DNA of 64,000 nucleotides, taken from Aminobacter ciceronei (GTDB lineage: Bacteria; Pseudomonadota; Alphaproteobacteria; Rhizobiales; Rhizobiaceae). This document shows positions 1 through 8,219 of this stretch, in pieces. The stretch covers positions 62,001 to 126,000 of the forward strand of contig NZ_JACJHY010000020.1 of assembly GCF_014138625.1 (NCBI RefSeq), written 5' to 3'. How positions within the stretch are numbered: the stretch's first letter is position 1; each line of letters opens with the position of its first letter. The notes under the pieces were generated by a model. The model saw nothing but the letters and a program-made list of their open reading frames with translations, had not been told where the DNA came from and did not search any database. The translations under genes and the position numbers were made by a program.

Positions 1-776
1 AAATTGGGCTGGACCGCGTCCTTCAGCAGCACCGCCATGGCGCCATCGGCCTTGAGGTCGCGGGCATAGACGGCCGTCTTGTCGCGGCGATAGGCAACGA
101 TGATGTCGCCCAGGCGCTTCTCGAGATCTTTCAGATCGGTGGCCAGGCACAGGATCGCCATGACTTCGGAAGCAACCGTGATGTCGAAGCCGGCCTCACG
201 CGGAAAACCGTTGGCGACGCCGCCGAGCGAGCAGTTGATCTGGCGCAGCGCCCGGTCGTTCATGTCCATCACCCGGCGCCACACCACGCGGCGGGTGTCG
301 ATGCCGAGCTCGTTGCCCCAGTAGATGTGGTTGTCGATCAGCGCCGACAAAAGATTGTGCGCGGTGGTGATGGCGTGGAAGTCGCCGGTGAAGTGGAGGT
401 TCATGTCCTCCATCGGCACGACCTGGGCATAACCGCCACCCGCAGCACCGCCCTTGACGCCGAAATTCGGCCCGAGCGAGGCTTCACGGATGCAGACGAT
501 GGCCTTCTTGCCGATACGGTTCAAACCGTCACCGAGGCCGACAGTCGTCGTGGTCTTGCCTTCGCCGGCTGGCGTCGGGTTGATCGCGGTGACCAGGATC
601 AGCTTGCCGTCCTTGTTCTTGCGTGCATTGGCAATGAACTCGGCCGAGATCTTCGCCTTGTCGTGGCCATAAGGCAAAAGATGCTCGGTCGGAATGCCGA
701 TCTTGGCGCCGACCTCCTGGATCGGCTTCTTCTTCGCCGCACGCGCGATCTCGATGTCGGTCTTAAACTCGGCCAT
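1..776 (-). CDS. fhs: Formate-tetrahydrofolate ligase, N-terminal part (cut by window edge)
   Basis: The N-terminal 258 residues are present and the rest lies beyond the left edge. The enzyme makes 10-formyl-THF from formate, THF and ATP, or runs in reverse to release formate. The start is the ATG at 776-774, preceded by an AGGCAGG-like ribosome site. The P-loop-like segment [17 protein letters not shown], about residues 68-84, and the following [19 protein letters not shown] are hallmarks of the family. It lies 51 bases downstream of the SulP gene on the same strand, so the two are probably co-transcribed. This links one-carbon oxidation to anion transport and to the divergent PanB-like/MetF-like unit. 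Identity is secure; its role in this cluster is inferred. Confidence 0.95.
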   Translation of the reverse strand, partial: MAEFKTDIEIARAAKKKPIQEVGAKIGIPTEHLLPYGHDKAKISAEFIANARKNKDGKLILVTAINPTPAGEGKTTTTVGLGDGLNRIGKKAIVCIREASLGPNFGVKGGAAGGGYAQVVPMEDMNLHFTGDFHAITTAHNLLSALIDNHIYWGNELGIDTRRVVWRRVMDMNDRALRQINCSLGGVANGFPREAGFDITVASEVMAILCLATDLKDLEKRLGDIIVAYRRDKTAVYARDLKADGAMAVLLKDAVQPN

Positions 777-827
777 GGTCCTGCCTAATCTGTTTTGGTT
801 GGCGTGAAAGTTCGTTGCGAAGCGGGC

Positions 828-2642
828 TCATGCACTCACTGCGACTTCTGACAAAGGTTGGCTCGTTTGTTGGGTTATTGACGCTGGCACTTTCGGGCAC
901 TCAAGAAAAATCCGGTTCCTGCATGCAGCGCAAATGACTGGGTCGAGGTGGCGCACGACACCTGGAATAGCCTCACTCTTGCGGCGAAATACGTGCCCTC
1001 GACCAATTTCCTTCGCTACCCGATACGTGGAAAGCTGTTGACGCAACCGGGGATACTTGACGATGAGATAAAGGCCGCCGCCACGCGCTTTACGTCTTTT
1101 GGCCTCTTCGATGAGAAACTCCGCACCTGAAAGGTCCATACCGATGTTCCCGTCGATGCCCATCACCATATGAGTCTGATGAGGCCGGGTCTGTTCCAGG
1201 CGACGGAACTGTCGTTGTAGCCCCTCCAGTGCTCCGAAATAGAGCGGGCCTTGAAGACGTGAGAAGATTGCCTGCGGGCATTCCGGCAGCTTGGCTCTCT
1301 CGGCATTGGCGAAGCTCCGGTGTGGATTCTTCGGATTGGGAACCCATAACGGCACATCAGTTTGCATGGTCCTGCGCAGGAAGAAGCACAGCGACAGGAT
1401 CACGCCCAAAAATATGGCGAATTCCATCTCCAGGAACAGAACCGCAAGAAAGGTACAGACAAGCACCATGGACTCGGGCGGGCTTGTGCGAAGTACATGG
1501 CTGATCTTTTCGAATTCAACCAGTCGCCATGCAATCAGGATGATGAGGCCGGACATTGCCGGGATAGGCAGGTAGTGCACCAGCGGTGCAATGAATGCTA
1601 TCATCCCGAGCAAAAAAAGTGACGACAATATCGCCGAGAGCGGGGTCCTTGCTCCGCAATCATAATTCAAACCGCTTCGCGTTAGCGAACCAGATCCGGC
1701 ATAAGAAGAAAAAAGCGAACCGACGAGATTTGATAGCCCCTGGCCGATGATCTCCCGGTTCGTGTCGATATGTTGACGCGAGCGTCCTGCAATGGCTCTT
1801 GAGATCGAGACAGTCTGCAGAAGGCCGATTAAAGCGATCGCGAATGACCCCGGCGCCAGCGATCGCAGCTCCTCAGCGGAAAATTCTGGGATGCGAAATG
1901 GTGGGAGGTGGAAGGTTATCGGTTCCACGAATTCAACGCCATGTGCTCGCGCATGCATGAGGTAGGCAACTGCGCCACCAAGTATCAGAGCAATCAGATG
2001 ACTGGGCCACTTTGGCAACAGCCGCCGCAGCAATATCGATGAAACGAGCGTCACCAGAACGACCAAGATCAGGCTGTAGTTTGCCTTAGCGATAAAGACT
2101 AGGGAGTCGAGATTCGACAATCGGTCGTGCTCAAGATTTGTGGTTAGGCCTTCCATGATGGTGGCGATTTGGCTTTGTCCTATCAGGACCGCGGCGCCAG
2201 CGGTAAACCCCATCATCACCGACGGGGAAACAAAGTTCATCAACTGGCCGAGGCGCGCGATTCCAAGCAGGAACTGGAACGCGCCGACAAGAAGGCTGAC
2301 GGTCATGGCGGCTGCTATGAATTCAGCACTTCCGGGCTGATATACAGGACTCAATGTTGCAAACACGACGAGTGAAATGGCTGTGGACGGCCCTGAAATC
2401 TGATGCCATGAGCTCCCATAGAGCGCAGCCACAATCGGAATCACGACGGCGGAGTAGAGCCCATATTCTGGTGGTAGGCCCGCAATTGCGGCGAACGCAA
2501 TGGCCTGGGGCAAAACCACCGCCGCATTGGTGAAGCCTGCGAACGTATCAGCTTGCAGAGTGCGCTTATCGACAAGGCGCATCCAGTCCAGGAATGGAAA
2601 GAGCGACTTCATCCAGCGACGATCCGCAATATTTCGCATCAT
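828..2642 (-). CDS. SulP-family anion permease with C-terminal STAS domain
   Basis: This 604-residue protein has the SulP/SLC26 layout. A hydrophobic transmembrane domain starts around residue 30, with the conserved stretch PQAIAFAAIAGLPPEYGLYS and then ISGPSTAISLV. A soluble C-terminal STAS domain (about residues 460-560) contains the GIDGNIGMDLSGAEFL segment. The family moves sulfate, bicarbonate or other small anions across the inner membrane; the direction and substrate cannot be read from sequence. It is the first gene of a leftward unit whose second gene is fhs. It diverges from the PanB-like/ABC unit across a spacer with two matching palindromes. Together with the TauE/SafE-type exporter in the other unit, this suggests handling of sulfate or sulfite released from an organosulfur compound. 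Confidence 0.9.
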   Translation of the reverse strand: MMRNIADRRWMKSLFPFLDWMRLVDKRTLQADTFAGFTNAAVVLPQAIAFAAIAGLPPEYGLYSAVVIPIVAALYGSSWHQISGPSTAISLVVFATLSPVYQPGSAEFIAAAMTVSLLVGAFQFLLGIARLGQLMNFVSPSVMMGFTAGAAVLIGQSQIATIMEGLTTNLEHDRLSNLDSLVFIAKANYSLILVVLVTLVSSILLRRLLPKWPSHLIALILGGAVAYLMHARAHGVEFVEPITFHLPPFRIPEFSAEELRSLAPGSFAIALIGLLQTVSISRAIAGRSRQHIDTNREIIGQGLSNLVGSLFSSYAGSGSLTRSGLNYDCGARTPLSAILSSLFLLGMIAFIAPLVHYLPIPAMSGLIILIAWRLVEFEKISHVLRTSPPESMVLVCTFLAVLFLEMEFAIFLGVILSLCFFLRRTMQTDVPLWVPNPKNPHRSFANAERAKLPECPQAIFSRLQGPLYFGALEGLQRQFRRLEQTRPHQTHMVMGIDGNIGMDLSGAEFLIEEAKRRKARGGGLYLIVKYPRLRQQLSTYRVAKEIGRGHVFRRKSEAIPGVVRHLDPVICAACRNRIFLECPKVPASITQQTSQPLSEVAVSA

Positions 2643-2817
2643 TCATCCATCGAGCCAAAGCTCAAGCGACCCTTTACCTTCCAAGATCTGGCGACGGGAA
2701 GGAAGGTGGTTCGCGGCAAGTAATGCCGCGGTGTTGCGGTTGAAGCCGACTGCCCGTTATGGGGTCAGACCAGCCTTTCAGTTAGGTTTAACGTTACGTG
2801 GCTCTGGGCACGTCCAC

Positions 2818-2833
2818 TGTCGGCGAGCCGACA
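2818..2833. promoter_or_regulatory. Operator-like palindrome, copy 1 (TGTCGGC-N2-GCCGACA)
   Basis: A perfect inverted repeat of two 7-base arms with a 2-base centre (GA). It lies 175 bases upstream of the SulP start codon. The arms are identical to those of copy 2. The 16-base dyad size suits a CRP/FNR-type dimer, and such a regulator is encoded at 10908-11654. That pairing is inference. Confidence 0.6.
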
Positions 2834-2942
2834 ATCGCAATGATTTTGCCTGAAAGCTTCATGCGGCCGACCGTATGCTCCTGCTGGGGCCATGACGTTG
2901 CGGCGTAATATCTAATGAAAAATTGCAGTCGTATCGTGCTTT

Positions 2943-2958
2943 TGTCGGCGGGCCGACA
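2943..2958. promoter_or_regulatory. Operator-like palindrome, copy 2 (TGTCGGC-N2-GCCGACA)
   Basis: Same 7-base arms as copy 1, with centre GG. It lies 80 bases upstream of the PanB-like start codon and exactly 125 bases from copy 1, about twelve helical turns, so both sites face nearly the same side of the DNA. The position suits control of the rightward unit. Confidence 0.6.
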
Positions 2959-3038
2959 GATGCAACCCGCAACCTGCGTCACCCTACCCCTCACTGAATT
3001 CAGCCAACCTTTGGTCAATCAAGAATGAGGAAGCGGAT

Positions 3039-3926
3039 ATGGATGTGCCTGTTACCAGAAAACGGGTGACCCTCAACAATTTGCACGACAAGAAAAAGCG
3101 CGGCGAGCGGATTACTTCGATCGGCGTCTACGATGCGCCACTCGCCGCCATCGCTGACAAAGTCGGCTTCGATCTACTTGTTATCGGAAACGCGGGTCCA
3201 ATGTCGTTGTTTGGCCATGCCGATCCCACGACGGTCAAATTCGAAGAGCAGCTGTTTATGACCCAGGCGGTCAGCCGCGTCACGAAGTATGGCCTCATCG
3301 TCGCGCACATGCCTTATCTAACTTACCACTCTTCGAAGGAAGATGCGGTTCGTAACGCTGGTCGCCTCGTGGCCGAGGGTGGTGCTCATGCCGTAAAATG
3401 CGAGGGTAACCGTTATACTGCAGAGTATGTCGCTGAGATCGTGCGTGCTGGCATTCCAGTCATGGGTCATATCGGCATGCAGGCGTCGCGCCGCGTAGAA
3501 CAAAGCGGTTTCGGTGTGAAAGGCCGGACTGCCGAGGATGCCCGCAAGATTCTCGATGATGCGGAAGCATTCGTTGAAGCTGGCGTATTCGCATTCATCT
3601 TGGAACAGGTGCCCGCCGAATTGGCCGAGTTCCTCGCCAGTCGCTTGGATGTTCCAGTGATCACGCTAGGCGGCGGCACAAACGCAGACGGCATATACCA
3701 CATCGCAGGCGACGTGGTTGGATACAGTGCCTTCCCTATGCCAAAGAACAGGCGCAGCTTTACTAATGTCCAGCCGCTGCTTGAGGAAGGAATCACAAAA
3801 TACAAGGCCGCCGTTGTCGACGGAAGTTATCCCGCAGAGGGCGACTCGTTTCGAATGAACGAGGGGGAGTTCGAGAAGTTCATGGAGTCGTACGGAAGAA
3901 AAACCAGTCTAAAATCCGTCATTTAG
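3039..3926 (+). CDS. PanB-like (ketopantoate hydroxymethyltransferase family) protein with altered metal site
   Basis: This 295-residue TIM-barrel protein aligns along its length with PanB, which transfers a hydroxymethyl group from methylene-THF to a 2-oxo acid. It keeps the Lys/Glu motif VKCEG (K120, E122), the GHIGM and GFGVKGR segments (143-163), and the catalytic-type glutamate in ILEQVP (E189). The two aspartates that help bind Mg in E. coli PanB (D45 in VGDS, D84 in LADLP) are replaced: IGNAG (N51) and VAHMP (H90). It is therefore unlikely to be a normal pantothenate enzyme. It is the first gene of a rightward unit and lies 23 bases before a NitT-type binding protein. I infer a one-carbon transfer or retro-aldol step on the imported compound. 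The family is well supported; the reaction is unknown. Confidence 0.8.
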   Translation: MDVPVTRKRVTLNNLHDKKKRGERITSIGVYDAPLAAIADKVGFDLLVIGNAGPMSLFGHADPTTVKFEEQLFMTQAVSRVTKYGLIVAHMPYLTYHSSKEDAVRNAGRLVAEGGAHAVKCEGNRYTAEYVAEIVRAGIPVMGHIGMQASRRVEQSGFGVKGRTAEDARKILDDAEAFVEAGVFAFILEQVPAELAEFLASRLDVPVITLGGGTNADGIYHIAGDVVGYSAFPMPKNRRSFTNVQPLLEEGITKYKAAVVDGSYPAEGDSFRMNEGEFEKFMESYGRKTSLKSVI

Positions 3927-3949
3927 TTCTTGTCTTGGGAGGAGACAAA

Positions 3950-5128
3950 ATGAAGAATATAGTTCGCACCTACATTGCTGCAGTCTTGCTGTCAGCCGGC
4001 ATCGCTGGTTCTGAAGCGTTTGCCGGCGGCACGCAGCAATCAAGTTATGAGAAAATCGTTGCGCAGCAAACCCAAGTGGCCGGTGATGCAGTCAACTTGC
4101 GCTCAAACTACTGGCTAGCGTGGACCGGAGCCTGGGACACGGTCGTCATGAAGGAGACGCGTCTGTGGGAGAAGTGGCTGCCTGCCGGCAGCCAGGTCAC
4201 TTGGCAGCGCAACTTGCAAGGCCCCCCGGTTATCACGGATCTCCTGAGCGGTAAGCAGCAGATCGGCTACATCGGTGACAACCCCGCTATTGTGTCGACC
4301 ACCAAGCGCGACATCGCTCCTGTCAATCTGGTAGCCGTAAACACCATCTCGCCGGGGCGTATGTGTGGCCATCTTATTCTCGGAAAGGGCGCGCCTGAGT
4401 TCACCAACTACAAAGACGCCATCAAGTGGCTAGAGGGGAAGACTATCGGCGTGCCCCGGGGAAGCTGTGCTGACCGCCTAGCGCAAGTGATAGTAAAGCA
4501 CGAAGGTATTAACGTGACCTGGCAGCAGATGCAGGCCGAAGTCGTGGTCACCAGCCTGCAAGCCGGAAAGATTGACGCCGCTGCCGTCTACGAGCCGCAT
4601 TCGTCTAAGGCTGTTTTCGACGGCTATGCCAAGTATGCGATCTCGTCCAATCCGTATGGTGAACTAGATGCCAATGCCGTCGTAATGCGGCAGGACTTCA
4701 TCGAATCCAATCGAGATGTCGCTAAAGCCTGGCTCAAGGCGAACATTGAAGCTCTGTATTTTCTCAAGGAACACCCAATCGAGACGATCGAGATGGTGAA
4801 GAAGGAGCTGCCTGGCTACACCAGAGAAAACCTCTGGCACGCGATCTACGGCAATCTGCCAAAGGAAACTGGCGCAAGCGACACCGTGCTCGTAGGCGCT
4901 ATGAGTTTCACCAAGGATGTCAGAGACCTTCTGCAGCGCGGGCACGACTTCCTGCACGAAATCAAAGTCGTGGTCGAACCGCAATTCGATCCCAAGGCCA
5001 TCCAAGATGATCTCGTTACCGAGGCATTCAAGGAACTTGGCCTCGACCCCAGCCAACCTCTCTTCGTCATCAAGGATGGTGACATGGGCACCAATCCTTT
5101 CAAGGGTGACGAGCTGGTCAAAAGCTAA
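3950..5128 (+). CDS. NitT/TauT/SsuA-type periplasmic substrate-binding protein
   Basis: This 392-residue protein has an N-terminal signal peptide ending near residue 26 (AGSEAFAGG). It shows the type-2 periplasmic binding fold of the nitrate/sulfonate/taurine family, with stretches such as SGKQQIGYIGDNPAI and WLEGKTIGVPRGSCADRLAQ. The ATG at 3950 is chosen because GGAGGAGAC sits just upstream. The family captures sulfonates, taurine, nitrate, aliphatic sulfonates or thiamine precursors, so the ligand cannot be named. It works with the two permeases and two ATPases downstream. The sulfite- and sulfate-type exporters in the cluster favour a sulfur-containing ligand, which is inference. Confidence 0.88.
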   Translation: MKNIVRTYIAAVLLSAGIAGSEAFAGGTQQSSYEKIVAQQTQVAGDAVNLRSNYWLAWTGAWDTVVMKETRLWEKWLPAGSQVTWQRNLQGPPVITDLLSGKQQIGYIGDNPAIVSTTKRDIAPVNLVAVNTISPGRMCGHLILGKGAPEFTNYKDAIKWLEGKTIGVPRGSCADRLAQVIVKHEGINVTWQQMQAEVVVTSLQAGKIDAAAVYEPHSSKAVFDGYAKYAISSNPYGELDANAVVMRQDFIESNRDVAKAWLKANIEALYFLKEHPIETIEMVKKELPGYTRENLWHAIYGNLPKETGASDTVLVGAMSFTKDVRDLLQRGHDFLHEIKVVVEPQFDPKAIQDDLVTEAFKELGLDPSQPLFVIKDGDMGTNPFKGDELVKS

Positions 5129-5181
5129 GGCACCTGGCGGAAAATGGCGGCGAGATCAACTGTCGATCTCGCCAGCCTGAG

Positions 5182-6147
5182 ATGGGAACAATCGAGATGC
5201 AAACGCAAACAGTTACTCAGCTCGCCGCGACTGGCGCGAGCCCCAGCAGTATCATCTTTTCTGTCGCCGGTGCGGACAACGGAAACCGCGAAGCAGCGCT
5301 GATTGAAGCCTTTCGACAGAAAAACGGAAGCAGTCAGGGCAAGGTTGGACGGCTTCTCAGAAGCTCTTCCCTGCGGTATGGCGCACTGGGCTTTGCAGTG
5401 TTCCTGGTCGCTTGGTATTTGGCTACGGATCTGCTGAAATTGCCTCGCTTCAACTTCCTGCCGTCACCGGTTCTGGTCTTTTCAGAGTGGATGAGTAGGG
5501 AACCGACGCATGGCGTATCGATATTCACGCCGATCTACTATGAGCACATCCTCGTCAGCATGCGCCGGGTTTTTCTGGCGTTCGCGATTGCGGTGCTTGC
5601 CGGCGTACCGCTCGGCATCCTCCTTGGTTGGAGCCGAGCGTTTCATAATTTCTTCTTTCCAATTGTCGAACTTCTACGCCCGATCCCGCCACTAGCCTGG
5701 GTGCCGTTCGCCGTACTCATCCTGCCCGGTGTTGAGACACCCGTCGTCTTCGTGACGCTGCTCGCAGCTTTCTTCGCGACGGTTCTGAACACTGTCCTCG
5801 GTGTCTGGTCCATCAATGACGACTATTTCCGAGCGGCAAGCTGTCTCGGCTACACTAGGTTGGACGTGCTCACCCGCGTCATTGTCCCGGGGTCGATGCC
5901 GTTCGTATTCACTGGCTTGCAGATTGCCATGGGCGTGTCCTGGTTCTCACTGGTTGGCGGCGAGATGATTGCCGGCAGATCCGGCTTGGGTTTTCTGATC
6001 TTCGACGCCTACATGCAGGTCGCATTGCCCAACATCGTCATCGGTATGATTACGCTCGGCATCCTCGGATACGCATCCAGCGCAGCGATCCGGCGCTTGG
6101 GCGACCGGCTGATGGCTTGGCAGTCCAAGGGAAGGAATTCACAATGA
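5182..6147 (+). CDS. NitT/SsuC-type ABC permease 1
   Basis: A 321-residue inner-membrane protein of the binding-protein-dependent transport family. A hydrophilic head of about 65 residues precedes the first membrane segment (ALGFAVFLVAWYLATDLL). The core has the RPIPPLAWVPFAVLILPG segment typical of SsuC/TauC permeases, then SWFSLVGGEMIAGRSGLGFL, the conserved loop that contacts the ATPase. An alternative start is the ATG at 5197. It overlaps the second permease by four bases (ATGA), so the two form a coupled heterodimeric channel. The long head is unusual for SsuC-type permeases, which normally start close to the first helix. Confidence 0.88.
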   Translation: MGTIEMQTQTVTQLAATGASPSSIIFSVAGADNGNREAALIEAFRQKNGSSQGKVGRLLRSSSLRYGALGFAVFLVAWYLATDLLKLPRFNFLPSPVLVFSEWMSREPTHGVSIFTPIYYEHILVSMRRVFLAFAIAVLAGVPLGILLGWSRAFHNFFFPIVELLRPIPPLAWVPFAVLILPGVETPVVFVTLLAAFFATVLNTVLGVWSINDDYFRAASCLGYTRLDVLTRVIVPGSMPFVFTGLQIAMGVSWFSLVGGEMIAGRSGLGFLIFDAYMQVALPNIVIGMITLGILGYASSAAIRRLGDRLMAWQSKGRNSQ

Positions 6148-6941
6148 CCAGGCTTTGGGACTCTAAACTTTTCAGTTTGGCGCACTGGTCACGGCGCTTG
6201 CGCTCACCGGTTCTGTGGCAAGGATTGGCCGGTATAGTCACCTTCTTTGCCGTCTGGCAGATCGCAAGATGGCTGGGGTGGATGGCGATTATCCCCTCTC
6301 CGATTGAGCTTGCGGAGGGTATTCCTGAGGAGATTGCACAGACAGGCTACTGGCAGAATTGGATCGACAGTAGCCGCAGGGTTTTCGTCGGCTTCGGCAT
6401 AGCCGCGATTTCAGCCATCGTAATCGGCGTCCTCATGGGTATGAGCACCAGGCTGCGCGCTGCCATCTTCCCACTATTCGAGGTTATGCGCCCGGTCCCG
6501 CCTCTCGCCTGGCTCCCGCTCGCCATTCTCTTCTGGCCGAGCTCTGAGATGACGATGGCGTTCCTGACCTTCATCGGTGCCTTCTTTCCGATCCTCCTGA
6601 ATGTGCTGGCAGGTATAGACAAGGTTGACCGTCGCTATGTCCAAGCAGCTTTATCGCTAGGGTCCAGCCGCGGCGCCTTGTTCCGGCGAATTCTGGTTCC
6701 AGGCGCGCTACCATCGCTATTCACGGGTCTCGCTATTGCCATCGGCATCACTTGGGAAGTGGTGATCGCGGCCGAGATGGCGTCGGGCACTAACGGTCTC
6801 GGCTACATGACGTGGGATTCGTATATGACGCATTCGATGATTGGAATTGTGCTCGGCATGCTGAGCATCGGACTGGCAGGCATGGCCTGCAGTTGGATGA
6901 TGCGCTGGGTCGGCCAAATCGCCACCCCCTGGCAGAAATAA
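6144..6941 (+). CDS. NitT/SsuC-type ABC permease 2
   Basis: A 265-residue permease related to its upstream neighbour. The RPVPPLAWLPLAILFWPS segment is followed by the ATPase-contact loop ITWEVVIAAEMASGTNGLGYM. The start is the ATG at 6144, with GGGAAGG upstream, overlapping the end of permease 1. Most NitT-type systems use a homodimer of one permease. Two different permeases followed by two different ATPases suggest a fully heterodimeric transporter. Confidence 0.88.
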   Translation: MTRLWDSKLFSLAHWSRRLRSPVLWQGLAGIVTFFAVWQIARWLGWMAIIPSPIELAEGIPEEIAQTGYWQNWIDSSRRVFVGFGIAAISAIVIGVLMGMSTRLRAAIFPLFEVMRPVPPLAWLPLAILFWPSSEMTMAFLTFIGAFFPILLNVLAGIDKVDRRYVQAALSLGSSRGALFRRILVPGALPSLFTGLAIAIGITWEVVIAAEMASGTNGLGYMTWDSYMTHSMIGIVLGMLSIGLAGMACSWMMRWVGQIATPWQK

Positions 6942-6953
6942 GGAGGCGGGAAG

Positions 6954-8219
6954 ATGTTGAGCACTCATGAACGTGTCTCGCTGTTGCGCGCGAACATTCA
7001 TCTCGGACGGGGGCCAGCCAAGTTGCTGGAAGAGCTTGCTGAAGCCGCCGAAGAACTGAGCTTTGCCAAAGGCGAGGTGGTCTTCAGCCGGCGTGATCCG
7101 TCAATCTACTTCTATGTTCTGGTCAACGGGCATGTGTCCCACCCGGAAGTTCAGGCGGCCGAGGAGCAGTTTGCCATCGCTAGGGAAACCACGGCACCAG
7201 GCCAGTTATTTGGCTGGGGTGCAGCGGTGGAAGGCATGCCGATCCGTATTATTTCGGCGCGATGCGACGAGCCGACCAGGGTTCTCGCGATCGACGGTAA
7301 GTGGTTCCAGGCACGCTGCCGGGCTCATGGCGAGCCCGGGTTGAACACGTTGCAGGGTCTGGTCCGTGCGTTTGCCGGCCATGAGCGCAATATCGTGGGG
7401 CGCCGTGGCTGGCTGTCCATCCGTAGCGTGCAGAAGGTCTACGATCCTTTCGGCAAGTCGGTGGTAGCTGTCGATAGTTGCTCGGTCGAGATTCGCCCGG
7501 GCGAATTCTGCGCCATTGTCGGCCCATCGGGTTGCGGCAAGTCAACATTGCTGAACGCTGTAGCCGGCTTTGACACGATTACCTCCGGAGAAATCTATCT
7601 GGATGGCCAATGCATCAACTCCGCCACTATGAAAGCCCAACCCGGCCCAGATCGCATCGTTGTTTTCCAACACGGAGCGCTGTTTCCGTGGGCGACAGTA
7701 TTGGAGAACATGATCCGTGGGCCGATCGTACAAAAGAAGATGAACAAGCATCAGGCGATCCAGAAGGCGCGTGAACTGCTCGCTCGGGTCGGCCTGAGCA
7801 AAGTCGAAAACCTCTATCCCACGGATATGTCATCCGGCATGTGTCGTCGTGTCGAGATCGTGCGAGCGTTGATGAATGACCCGCGTGTCATCCTACTGGA
7901 CGAGCCATTCCGGGGCCTCGACGCGCTAACCAAGACGGTTGTCCATAACGCGCTTCTGGAAATTTACGAGATGGAGAGGAAGACGATCCTCTTCATTACC
8001 CACGATCTTGAAGAGGCGATTTACCTCGCCGACCGTGTCTTGGTCATGACGACGAGACCCGGCAGCATTAAGCAAACGATTTTCGTTGATTTGCCCAGGC
8101 CGCGGCCGACTGAACTCTTGGGTCAGCCGGAATTCCTCCAGCTGAAGGAGAATGCGATCGGCGCTGTTCATGAAGAAGCGGTGAAAGCCTTCGAGGCTGG
8201 TGAAAGGGAGATGGCATAA
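6954..8219 (+). CDS. ABC ATPase fused to an N-terminal CRP-like sensor domain
   Basis: This 421-residue protein joins two modules. Residues about 15-145 resemble the cyclic-nucleotide-binding jelly roll of CRP-like proteins (LSFAKGEVVFSRRDPSIYFYVLVNGHV, written here in part: SFAKGEVVF, YFYVLVNGH). Residues 152-421 are a NitT-type ABC ATPase with Walker A GPSGCGKST (190-198), Q239, Walker B VILLDEP (312-318) and H-loop His350. The signature is MSSGM (292-296) in place of LSGGQ, so it is degenerate. It overlaps the next ATPase at TAATG. The partner has an intact signature but no H-loop histidine, so the pair would form one good and one poor ATP site. The sensor domain may gate transport; its ligand is unknown. 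Confidence 0.85.
   Translation: MLSTHERVSLLRANIHLGRGPAKLLEELAEAAEELSFAKGEVVFSRRDPSIYFYVLVNGHVSHPEVQAAEEQFAIARETTAPGQLFGWGAAVEGMPIRIISARCDEPTRVLAIDGKWFQARCRAHGEPGLNTLQGLVRAFAGHERNIVGRRGWLSIRSVQKVYDPFGKSVVAVDSCSVEIRPGEFCAIVGPSGCGKSTLLNAVAGFDTITSGEIYLDGQCINSATMKAQPGPDRIVVFQHGALFPWATVLENMIRGPIVQKKMNKHQAIQKARELLARVGLSKVENLYPTDMSSGMCRRVEIVRALMNDPRVILLDEPFRGLDALTKTVVHNALLEIYEMERKTILFITHDLEEAIYLADRVLVMTTRPGSIKQTIFVDLPRPRPTELLGQPEFLQLKENAIGAVHEEAVKAFEAGEREMA

Larger units (their letters stand above)
2643..3038. promoter_or_regulatory. Divergent promoter region between the sulP-fhs and panB-like units
   Basis: This 396-base spacer holds no convincing gene. Besides the two operator-like palindromes annotated separately, it has an inverted repeat CGCGGCA-N5-TGCCGCG at 2712-2730, close to the SulP start. 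It must hold the promoters of both units, but I cannot place -35 and -10 boxes with confidence. Confidence 0.6.

Noticed and set aside
327-788. Rightward frame opposite fhs
   Set aside because: The leftward fhs frame has strong signature motifs.
2712-2730. CGCGGCA-N5-TGCCGCG hairpin as a terminator
   Set aside because: It lies upstream of both divergent genes, with no T-tract and no gene to terminate; kept only as a note in the spacer entry.
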